Source: Erythrocercus mccallii
Taxonomy: Eukaryota > Chordata > Aves > Passeriformes > Dicruridae
NCBI GenBank assembly: GCA_013397435.1
Contig: VZRG01000451.1
Span: 372,001 to 436,000 of the forward strand
DNA length: 64,000 bases
Direction: 5' to 3'
Part shown: positions 51,301-61,512 of the stretch, piece by piece
How positions within the stretch are numbered: position 1 is the first letter of the stretch
Layout of the letters: each line of letters starts with the position of its first letter
Position numbers and translations under genes: made by a program
The notes under the pieces: model-generated
The model's database searches: none
Told to the model about the DNA's origin: nothing
The model's input: only the letters and a program-made list of their open reading frames with translations

Positions 51301-51727
51301 GTCTCCACTGAATTTTGCACTCTTGAATATTAGAAGAAAGCTGTCATGTGGTGGAAAATGTATCACAAAGTCAGTCAGCTGTATCATAAAGCCTAATTTA
51401 AACTTTAGGGACTGGAAAAATAAATTTTCCATCCTCAAAGCCATATTTCAGAGTGTAACAACCATATCACATCTCAACAGCTAATGCCTTGGAACCAGCT
51501 TTTGCAGGGCCTGATCAAAAATCAGACATCACATTCAGTAGAAAATTCCAGGCAAAAAGTAACCCTCTCCCCCTAAATTTGGATATAGAAACTCCCTCAT
51601 AATTTTCCATTGAGAGGAAAAATCCAGACATGGCTAATATTTACATAATCAATATTCTTTGTTCTGGAAATTTAGCCTCAGTTAAAGACTTCAGCCCTCC
51701 TAGGATAAAAAGGAATTGGCTTCACAG

Positions 51728-51812
51728 GGTGTGAACCAGGATGCTTGGTTCCAAAACACTCAGCTTTGTGATAGAGAGACACAAATCCCAGATGTCTCAA
51801 CTAACACGTCAG
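51728..51812 (+). other. Candidate exon (85 nt, plus strand)
   Basis: The segment lies between a TTGGCTTCACAG acceptor with only a modest pyrimidine tract and a consensus donor, ACGTCAG|GTAAGC. It is GC-richer than the flanks. One frame is open (beginning VNQDAWFQNTQLCDRE), without recognisable family. The donor is strong, the acceptor weak. Confidence 0.25.
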
Positions 51813-54800
51813 GTAAGCTGTCTGGACTTCAGGCTCAGCTGGTATTATTTCCACACCACAGCAAGAGCAGAAAGAATTCAGTTTTGTTCACTTCATAAGT
51901 TTTTAGAGTTACTAAGACTAAGATTTGGATGCAGGACAGAAGCTGTAATCCTGCAGAAAGTTGTGCTAAACATCCCTCTGATCCTGAGAAAGTAAGAACA
52001 TGATGTAGGACACTAGTCCTACCCCCAGTTTCTGCAAGAAATAATTACAAAGATGTTTAACTGGGTAAGAGACAATAACCTGTATAGGTTTAAATGTTAT
52101 GTCAGGGCCTGAAAAGCCCATCAGGGTCTTTATTTCATAACTTCATGGTATTACATAAGAATAAAGTGCTCAGGTGGCAAAAATTTATGGTGTCCCAATG
52201 AAGTCCTGGGAGGTGCTCTCTGCCATATGGCCAGACCACCTTGCTTTTCCTTTCTCCTTCTCAGCAGGAAGATAAGCTTCCCGAGAGCCACAGCTGGGAG
52301 TGGAAAGCTGTCTTTTGAGCACATGGCTGTGGCCAGATAGAACAGCAGCTGAGTAAGCCAGAGTATGTGTTTGATTTACGTGGCCCCATTGCCACTGCCT
52401 GGAATGATAGCTGGCCGTCGCCTCAGCTGGCCAAGGCAGCAGGTGCCGCAGCGTTGCTTTTGTTGCCTGTTGTGGCAGTGGTTATTTCTGCTGCCTGTGA
52501 GAATGGCAGCTGCTCAGCTTGCTGGAGCAGAGGTAGGGGCACAGCTTTGTAGCTTGTCTAGCATAGCTGACACAGCACACAAATCCGTTAGTAATGGGGT
52601 ACTGCCTCTTTCCTTCTTACCATACTAGGTAAAAGGACTCAGAGGCAAAAGTCAAGATGGATTTTTGCCTATTATTGATCACATCAAATACAAAATCAAG
52701 CTGAATGCTCGAATGCCCAATGATATAATTTTGTTCATTTGTTCTTCTATTTACATGGACTAATGACCTAATGTTCTCTCTTAGTTAGCAAATGGTGTAT
52801 ATTACATAATTTTTGATCATGATTTATTTTCTCAATCTGGAGTCCTTCTTTTATATACAGATTTTCCCAAGAGGCCATTTACAACCATGATTCTACGGGC
52901 TAGAATCACAGCTCTAGGAATGCTAACATGAACTCTTCTCTACTTTATACTGAATATTCACCAGCATCTGCTATGGGATTAAATGAAAAAGATTTTACCA
53001 CACATGGCAGACAACTAACAAACAATATGCTGATATAGTTTAGGGCTATCCCTTCATCTTTCCTGCAGGATCTGTTGTGGAGATATCTCCAGGGGTTTAA
53101 ATTGCAGTCTTCAGCTTCTGAATTTACATTTGGCCTTTCATTGACTCTTTCTGCCTTAATAGTACACTTTTTCATTTGTATACAAATATTATATGGATGT
53201 TAACCAGGATTTCCTCTTGTGCTCTTTGACTGTCTGAGTTTACAAGGATGATGGATTGTTTTTTCCAACTGGGTGTCTTTAAATTGAAATTTTTCTGTTT
53301 AGTAAGGTAGCACACAGAGGAATGAGCACTGGTTATTTTTGGTTTTGTGTTGATTTTTTTTCTTCTCTACTTATACTAGAAATAATTTTATATTGTATTT
53401 CAAAGCTCAGTATTTTGCTGCTTATTTAGATCTCATTTCATTCAAATGAAATACCATTATTCTCCACTTCTGAATTAGTTGGCCTGAAATGTATTTTTTA
53501 TTATGCCAGTTTTAAGGTTTATTTTCAAATTCCCCCCCCTTTTTTTGATACCTATAAAAGTAGATTGCTATACAAATGTATTTTAAACACTGAGGTCAGT
53601 ATAATTTTCAATGGCCTCCCACTACAACATTGACTTCATCATTTATTCCAGTTTTCAAGACTTTTGACTCCTCATTGGCTTGCCCCACTTTCCCTGATAC
53701 ACAAGTGACCTTTTCACTTGCGAAAACTACAAATATGCAACATATTTTTGCACAGCCGAGATTTAGTTTCTTTTACTGCCTGTATCAGGATTTGAAAATG
53801 CCAAGATTTAGGAGTATCAGATTATTATTTTAAAAAAGGTGCTAGCTATATTTGATTTAAAGATAAGATTTAAATGTAATCTGTACTCGTAGTAATGAAA
53901 AAATTTTGCTTCCTTTTCAACAACTGCAAGATTGGGAATTTTTTCTTTGGTCTTTAACTACTTAAAATTTAGGTACTGAATATATTCTACATCCTTAATT
54001 AACAACAAAATTAAATTTTGATGAAGATTTTCCACCATAAATGAGTAACTGAATTTAAAAATTAGTCCAGGCTCAATTTAGACATTTTAAAATTTGATAT
54101 CTGGAAATAATTCAGTTTTGAAATTCTACTGTATATCCAAACCAAAAAATTGAGAGGCTTTGCTGGGAGGAATTTGAAAAAGTTTATTACCTGAGTGGCT
54201 TGGCTGACTTGTGCTCTTTTTCCATTGCAAATGGTAGGCAGGAATAAAAGGAGAGGAAGAAAACATGAAACAAATGAAAGGAGATTTAAACCAAAACCTA
54301 GCAAAAGTAAAAAAATTAAGAGGTCACCAAAGGGAAAGACTCAAAGTCTTTGTGATCTGGATCCAGTTATCAATCTTCAATGAAAATAATGAGGTGTTAT
54401 TTTTATTATACTGGAATGAATAAAAGAACATCTTTAGCACTGTTTATTTATCTCAAAGCTAGGTCTGAAGGGAAATTCTTTATGAAAACAGAGGACCAGA
54501 GTCATCTAAAAGCAAAATGTAAAGGCACTCATTGTTGCATGCAGCAATGTTTATGTTTATATGGACATGGGCTTGGTTACATCAGTCTCTAAACTAAGCA
54601 GAATTCAGGAAAACATATGAAATAGAAATCTGGATGCTAAATATGAACCTTTGAAAAGTTCAGGGAACTCCCATTTTGAAATAAAACAAAAGTAAAAGTA
54701 AAGCTCTATTGCCCTGGGACAGTTTAATTCCCTTCTTAGATATTCAGTTTTCCTCACTAACCTTTTTCCTTGTGAGCTTTGAAAATTAGGAACTACCAAA

Positions 54801-54916
54801 AAAAAATGGTTCCAACAAGGCTTGTGCATTTACTCAGGAGTCACCTGAAGCCTTTGCATTCACATTTTTAGAAAGTATAGTGAATTTTGAACAGCCATTC
54901 TCAAACCCATCTCTGA
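51813..54916. other. Unique sequence; GC-richer patch at 52.2-52.56 kb
   Basis: Between about 52200 and 52560 GC and CpG content rise (several CpGs in 52379-52460, for example TACGTGG and GCCGTCGCC). The patch ends in a donor-like GCAGAG|GTAGGG near 52533. Frames across it are hydrophobic, low-complexity and without motif. It could be a regulatory element or a non-coding exon. The remainder is AT-rich, including a C8T7 run near 53532. Confidence 0.4.
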
Positions 54917-54921
54917 CCCAG
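54917..54921. repeat. Target site duplication, left copy (CCCAG)
   Basis: The five bases CCCAG directly before the LTR are repeated directly after it at 55662-55666. A 5-bp duplication is typical of ERVL-type (class III) integration. Confidence 0.8.
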
Positions 54922-55661
54922 TGTCTTGGGTTATGAAACCAAAAAATGTGTATTCTATTTCATCTGTTGAAAGCAGCTGGGGAAATGTTTGTTTCTTTTC
55001 CTTTATTTCTTGTAACTGCAGGGGGAGGGGGGCAGATGCTTTCTGATAATGGCCCAGCCAGTAAAACCGGGTGGGGCAGTGTTTCTTATCTCTTTCACCA
55101 CCCATCCTCCCTCCGGGGGATATCTGCTGATAATGGGCCATTAAGGCTCACCAATGACATGACACATTACATCATCCCATTGTGAGATGCTCCACCCCAT
55201 GGTGGGGGGCTCCGGAGTTCCCTAACTAGATAAAAGAGGGATGCCGGAGGAACACCAGATATCCTCTTTCTCCACAGGATTTCTCTGGAGGAAGATGGGA
55301 CCCATTTCTCCACCACTGGACTTCTCTGCGGGATCATCTCCACAGAACCGCATCTGTTACCCCAGGAGGATTCATCTGGACTGCTTCTAACACCCTGCCC
55401 AACAGGGTGTCAGGTCACGTCCCTGACTCTGTCAGGGGTTTTCTAGGGTTTTTGTTTGTTTTGTTTGCTTGTCTTTCTGCATTACTACATTTGTATTTTT
55501 AATATTGTTAGTAAAGAACTGCTATCCCTATTCCCAAGGCTTTGCCTGAAAGCCTTTAATTGCAAAAATATAATAATTCGGAGGGAAGGAGGTTTACATT
55601 CTCCATTCCAAGAAAAACTCCAGTTTTTCCTGGCAGATACCTGTCTCTTCAAACCGAGACA
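54922..55661 (+). mobile_element. Solo LTR of an ERVL-like endogenous retrovirus
   Basis: The 740-bp element begins TGTCTTGGG and ends AACCGAGACA. These are near-perfect terminal inverted sequences with the canonical TG and CA ends. Identical CCCAG target duplications on both sides show a complete insertion. No gag, pol or env sequence is present, so this is a solo LTR left by recombination between the two LTRs of a provirus. It has a TATA-like GATAAAAG near 55229 and an AGTAAA poly(A)-like signal near 55511, which together favour plus orientation. An internal motif, CTGATAATGG, occurs twice (near 55039 and 55130). Several stretches recall LTRs that are abundant in songbird genomes. It has no coding capacity but could retain promoter activity. 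Confidence 0.85.
55229..55236 (+). promoter_or_regulatory. TATA-like box inside the LTR
   Basis: GATAAAAG sits about 310 bp into the LTR, where the U3/R border is expected. The sequence upstream is GC-rich. Transcription would start roughly 25-30 bp downstream. Activity is not shown by sequence alone. Confidence 0.5.
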
Positions 55662-55666
55662 CCCAG
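55662..55666. repeat. Target site duplication, right copy (CCCAG)
   Basis: Identical to the five bases at 54917-54921, as expected for retroviral integration. Confidence 0.8.
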
Positions 55667-58600
55667 GTCCATTCTAACTCTGGAAGGCCAACACACAACA
55701 TTCAGCATTTCCACTGAGCTATAGTAAAAGTCAAGCAAAATCACACCGGTATTCCATTTCTAATTAAACGTAAAAGTTTATGTAAAACCATAGTTTTCCT
55801 GTACTGTGAAACAACACAGAAAATACTCAACTGAAACTTCTAATGGAATGTGACAGCAGATGATGAGTGAAATTATACTTCAAGTCTCAGAGGAGAAGTC
55901 TGTTAGGAAAGGGGAAAAAAAGCCCTCATATAATTTGTTCAAGACTCTTGGGGAAAAACTACACATAGAATTTTCAACATTGTCTAAAAACAGAGAAGAA
56001 TAAGGAGAATTGTCTAGCTCAGACAGAAGAGCAGACTAGAAGCCAGGATACCATTTTTGTTGTTAACTTTTTCATGTTTAAGACCTGAGAGATCTAAGGG
56101 AAGTTTATATGTATCTGTTGCCTATTGTTTTTATTCTCCTCAGTAAAACTGAGCTGTTAAACATCGTGATGGGATTTCCATTTGACCATGTGCAGGGTAT
56201 TTAACTGTAACTTAATATTTACTGTTATAATTCAACATGTCAGATCAATGATGACAATGAATACTGACTTGTACCAGTAGCATTTGTCACTATTACTGCA
56301 ATGATGATGACAGGTGGAATCATTTGATGATGTCTGTGGGGAGAGAGAGCCTTTGCCAAAGATAGAGGTTTTGTCAAAAGTAGGGGTGACTTAGAATAGG
56401 ATGACGCACTCAGTTATTCTTATGGTAGTGACAAAGAAGTTTTCAAAATGCTCTCCATTAGATAATTTAAATTTTATAATACATTAAAATTATGGGCCAA
56501 AGACTGTGAATGTTGATAACACATCTTTACTTATTCTAAGAGCAAGGATGTTACACTGTGTTACCTGAGCTGTAAAAATTTAAAGCTTAAAAAAAATTAA
56601 AATGCTATTTTGTTCATCCTTTGCCAATATAACTCTGCATTTGGCCCTAATTCTTCTGTTATATGACTATATTTTTGTTCAGTGAAAGTATTAAAGTCTA
56701 GACTTATTTCAGCAGACAACTTATCACCTGATTCCCAGTTAGCTTTGAATATGCCTAATATTTAATTTATTTTTCTGGTATTCTTTGTTCAAAGTATCAA
56801 TATACCTGCATGAAATAAAAAAAAAGTGTAAATCTAACATATACTAATTTAATATATCAAATAATTATAGACTGAATACAATTTTCTAATTTAAATTTTG
56901 ATCACTCATTGTTTTAAATGACTTCCTATCCCAACTCTTGTAAGCATTTGAAAAATGGTTTCCAGGTAAGGAAACAATTTATTTAATAACTACAGATTGT
57001 AAAATTTTACTTTGTGAAACTGTACACTTTGGCATAGAAGAGAAATCAGGCTTTTTATATTGTATCCTACTACACTATGACTAACATAGTTTCAAGATTG
57101 AAAAATTCTATCCTGTGGTAAAAAGGAGAGCTAATGTACTTTTTTTTCAATCCTGTTTTTTCACTTTATTTTTTCTTATCCTTCCTTCATTTGATGCCTC
57201 CATGATACCTTGTCAGAGAGCACAGGCCCCAAAGGATTTCAAGGATTTCCTGAAACTTCAGAATACAGGAAGAGCCTTGAGGGGTTTTACTAATGGCAAA
57301 AAAAAATGGAAAATAACAAAAATTATGGGATCACTAATACAAAATGAAGGATGTGGTTGTATAGCCGTGGACGTTTAGAATTTGTGAAAAAGTAAAAGTC
57401 TGTTTGGAGCTAAACACTACAGCAAGCTGATGATTTGAACCTAGCAAAGACTTTTTCACATCTATTTTGCCTCAGCACTCATATCTTCTATAAGAGTTGC
57501 TTTGGAGGGTGCTCCTTCCTTCACATTTTACCTTTCCTTTGTAAGTTTGAGGCAGAAGGAATTGAGGCTTTTAAATAACTGATGAATTATTTTCTTGGCC
57601 ACAGAAAGACATTAAAGAAGACTTGTGTTTTGTACTATAAATTGTAGGTTTGCATGGGGCGCATAGGGAAATTTACACTAGTGGGTTCCTCCAATGCCAA
57701 TACATACTCATGTACGTGTTCAAAACTTTAGTTAGAATAGTACAGATTTTTTCCTGATGTTTGGATGAGCCTCCTAGAGTTTCCAACACAAACTACTTCT
57801 GCATGTGGATTTAAAGGAATTTTTCTGTTTGGAATTATGAGTATCTTTCTGAAATTGGTTTTCTATTTGTGATGTTCAAATTCAATTTTTCCAATGTTTG
57901 CAGTATATCAGCCCACACACAAAGCACATTCATTGTTGTATAAAATAAAGTAAATGTAAAACCAAATATTAATGGAAAAGTTTTATTTCATTTGTCAAGC
58001 TCTCCTTATTTGTATTATTTTAGAAACATCTTTTCATTTTATTCAGGCTTTTGTGTGCTGGAAATTAAAATTTTGACTATGTAGCTCATAATCAGCCCTT
58101 TTCAAACATAACTTTACCTTTCACCTTTTCACCCTGTGAGATAAAGCATATCTGACTATGAAGGCTGGACTAACCTCAAATTAAAGATTTTCTACAGGAA
58201 AAAGCATGGCTAAAAAAAAAAAGGAGAAAAAAAGTTAAAATCTTGTCCTGGCCCTATTAATCAAATTACTGCAGATTTTCACATATTTTTTTAACTCTAA
58301 AATGAAAACTGTGAACCAAGAAGCTATCGGCAATTTTGGGCCGTAAGCTCCATAAATTAAGCATTGACTGCAATGCTCAAATCCCCCTACAACTTTATGA
58401 TAAAAATTGATGGAAATATTGATGCAAATATATAGATAACAAAGGTGTATAGACGTTGAAGATGGGGATGAGTATCTTCAAATAAAATGGACACAACTCT
58501 ATTGAGACTTTAGATTAAGACAATTCTTGTTATAACAGCATTTCCTCCTACATGGTGAGCTTCAACCAATTATTTGATCTCAGACTTAACACTGTACATT

Positions 58601-61115
58601 CATATCTGCAGCCCTGTCAAACACTGGATATTCTCTATGTTCTACAGTTGTCCTTAGCCATGAGTGCTGGCTACAGTCAAGGGATGAGTGGTGCATAAGA
58701 CCACTCTGACAAGATCCTGGCATTCTGTATGCTGTATTGATTCTAGCAGAGTTACTTGGATCAAACTGAGATGGGAGCTGTGGCTTTAAAACATGAGTTC
58801 TCATATTAGTTGGGAGAAGCTGTAATTTGCTCCACCCTAAACAGTCTATATGTGGTCTTCCGGTTTGCAGCAAAATCCCAGCATGTTCCCCAGCTGGAAA
58901 AAATATGAGGATACCTCTACCCAAGACAATTTTGAAAGTGTTACCTCCCTGGTAAAGCTGTAGAGACAATAAATTGAGATAAGAAAAGCAGAGCATGCTG
59001 CTATAGGACACCACACCTCCTCCCTAAAGCTACACATAGATATGGTTACATACCTCAGTGCAATTCTTTCTGGATGAAATGACTTGTGTTGGGGCAGCAA
59101 AATAGGCTGCCAGTGCATAAACAGTCTCTTAACATTTTGCAGCCCATTATATTTTGCTGCCCAAGGCAACCTCCTGCTCTGTGTAGTTATACAGCCCTGT
59201 TTTTATTTTCTGTTGTTGTCAGATATGAGCCCATATATCACTCCCTTAGGCTCAGCCTCTCGGTACGTAACTTGACATCGGTGGCTCCAACAGTAGGCAG
59301 CTACTCAAGGATCCTGATTCACAGTGTAAAGTAACTTTGTGAAAAAGAAGAGGAAAATAGCACCAATAAATAGACAAAACAAGTGAATAATACACTTTAC
59401 TAATTATTTTCATTTCTATAAATAGGACACATGGGTAATAAAAGTCTATTTCCCATGCCCTGTGCGTGGAGTGCCATTTGCAAAGGACCAGCCCAGACTT
59501 GGCAGTGATTCCAAACGTTGTTTTCATGTCAGCAAGTCCATCCTGGGGATTAAAATGACCTTCCCAGATGGAGAAGCATTTGGTACTTCCCAAACCTGCA
59601 GTCAAAAGGACTCTGAATGTAAACACGAAATTCAAAGAATGGGCAAGCATTGGTTTGGACAGTAAAATAAGCAGATTAGTCAAAGGACACAGTCCTTGTG
59701 CTGAGAAATATTGAAGCCTTTACAGTGAAGCTGCTACTGAAATGAATCATCTGCTAATTGTTAACACATGCTGTGACATCACTGCTATCTGCTGTTCTAA
59801 ATGTGACAAAAACATGTTGTCTTAAGATATGTGGGCTAATATCTCATCCTTTTTCACCCTGAACCATGCACCAGAGGTATCAAAGCATCCTATCAGTAGT
59901 GTATTGACATATAAAGAAGAGCAATAGAAAGATAAAAAAAAAAAAATTTAAGGGAGAAATGTTTAATTGCCCATTAGGGAAGACATCTAATATATGTAAA
60001 TAAGAAGCCGACTGGGACATATTATCATCAAAAATGTAAATATTAATTAGTCTAAATACTTTCAGCTAAGCATTTAGTCAATACTCAGGATCCTGTGGGC
60101 TGTGTATTGGGAGGAAAAAATGCATCAACAGTGTCGCAGATGTCTTCCCGTTTATTTCCAAAGGAACCCAGACCTATTTCCTCAAGACAGCAAGAATCAA
60201 GCAACAGAAACGAGTTTTCGTATTTGCAATTGTGGGCTCCTTTCAAGGCAGTACTTAGCATTTAGTGCTCTGTGTTTGCAACCGTGTCTTCACTGCTCTT
60301 AGTTCTCCCACACTATTTCACCTGCTTCTCTCTCACATGCAGAGGCACATCTGTTTCACTGCAATCAGTTCCCAGCCTGTGGATCAAATGACACAGGCCT
60401 GCATCAGGGGAGGAGATGCTGTGGGTTATTAGTCCCTGTTTTTACACTGTGTATTCAATAACAGAACTTAATGTCTTCTTTCACCTAATTTAAGGTGTTA
60501 AGAGTGACAGTTACAGACAATTCTCTTAATTTTTACTCAAAATTTGACTCTTCAACCATTTTATTTTCTGAAGAACTCATGATTTTTGACTGTGTTTGTT
60601 TTCATGTGCCCAAACCATTACACTTTAAGGTCCACTGCATGGTTGGTGCATATTGTTCCGTGAAAATCATGACCACTTTAGACATTAACAAGTTTCATGT
60701 TGGCTAGACAGGAATTTCAGCTCCAGCTCTTGGTTTTGAAAGTATTTGTTGTTGTTTTCAAAATGGCTGTATTTGCACCAAGGGCAAGGAGAAATATTTC
60801 TTCCAAAGCTGGAAATGTTTTTGGGTTACCAGTCTCTACAGAACCATTTACTTTGAGACTTTTAGCTTTTATCTAATATTTCTAGATTAGGAACTACATG
60901 TTAGTCACCTCAAGTCCTCCAGATAGTGAAGCACTCTGAATGATTTTTTATTTGAGTAAAGGATTTCGAAATATTTTTTTAACGATTAAATTCCTACAGA
61001 TATTTCCAAATCAGCTTCTTATTTCTCAGAACCAAAACACATTTTTCTGCCACTGACTTCAGTGTGAACAAGACTTATCTCCTGTAAACTACATGTAGCT
61101 CTATGGACAAATGAT
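55667..61115. other. Unique AT-rich sequence, no supported gene
   Basis: Two minus-strand open frames, 58586-59014 (142 codons) and 59252-59683 (143 codons), are the longest in the window. They show no conserved domain, no splice-site support and no codon pattern. About one frame of that length is expected by chance in 64 kb of AT-rich DNA. A GC-richer patch at 59450-59660 has no other support. A donor-like TTTCCAG|GTAAGG ends at 56965 without a good acceptor. Confidence 0.5.
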
Positions 61116-61278
61116 GAAGGAGGGAAGGAGGGAGGAAAGGAGGGAGGGAAGGAGGGAAGGAAGGAAGGGAGGAAGGAAGGGAGGAAGGAAGGAAGGAAGG
61201 AAGGAAGGAAGGAAGGAAGGAAGGAAGGAAGGAAGGAAGGAAGGAAGGAAGGAAGGAAGGAAGGAAGGAAGGAAGGAA
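61116..61278. repeat. (AAGG)n tetranucleotide microsatellite
   Basis: The 163-bp purine-only tract consists of imperfect GGGA/GGAA units to about 61181, then about 24 uninterrupted AAGG units. The imperfect side and the pure side suggest recent expansion of the pure part. Open frames across it (runs of FLPS on one strand, EGRK on the other) are artefacts of the repeat. Homopurine runs of this kind can form triplex DNA and vary strongly in length. Confidence 0.97.
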
Positions 61279-61366
61279 TACATCCAGCTCCTCAGTGAAA
61301 CCACATAAATCACTAGTGTTAGGATATATACTTTTAAGTTATTTTCTTGGTAATTCTTCCCTCTAG

Positions 61367-61512
61367 CATCTTCAAGTCCAACAGTAAGATCCCATAGAAC
61401 AGCTGGAAACATTTCAACTAAAATCTCAAAAGTATTCAGACACCTAACTATTTTGGAAATATATAATTTAAAATCCCTGAAGACTCTTAAGGTCACTTCA
61501 ACTCCACACCAG
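61367..61512 (+). other. Candidate exon (146 nt, plus strand)
   Basis: A pyrimidine-rich acceptor (TAATTCTTCCCTCTAG) precedes 61367 and a consensus donor, CACCAG|GTAAGT, follows 61512. The third frame is open across all 48 codons (beginning SSSPTVRSHRTAGN); the other two have early stops. Composition is as AT-rich as the flanks and no family is recognised. The opening words (CATCTTCAAGTCCAAC) also resemble the antisense 3' end of CR1 elements, so part of this could be a repeat relic. I rate it below the 26.1 kb segment because the composition does not change at the borders. Confidence 0.3.

Larger units (their letters stand above)
47550..51727. other. Unique AT-rich sequence with small tandem repeats
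   Basis: Two small tandem repeats at 48.2 kb are listed separately. Open frames stay under 90 codons and show no motifs. There is no evidence for a gene. Confidence 0.5.

Noticed and set aside
58586..59683. The longest minus-strand open frames, 142 and 143 codons, possibly a gene
   Set aside because: At this base composition about one such frame is expected by chance in 64 kb. No domain, splice site or family resemblance supports either.
61101..61496. 131-codon minus-strand frame rich in FLPS repeats
   Set aside because: It is the translation of the (AAGG)n microsatellite. Repeats of this kind lack stops in several frames.
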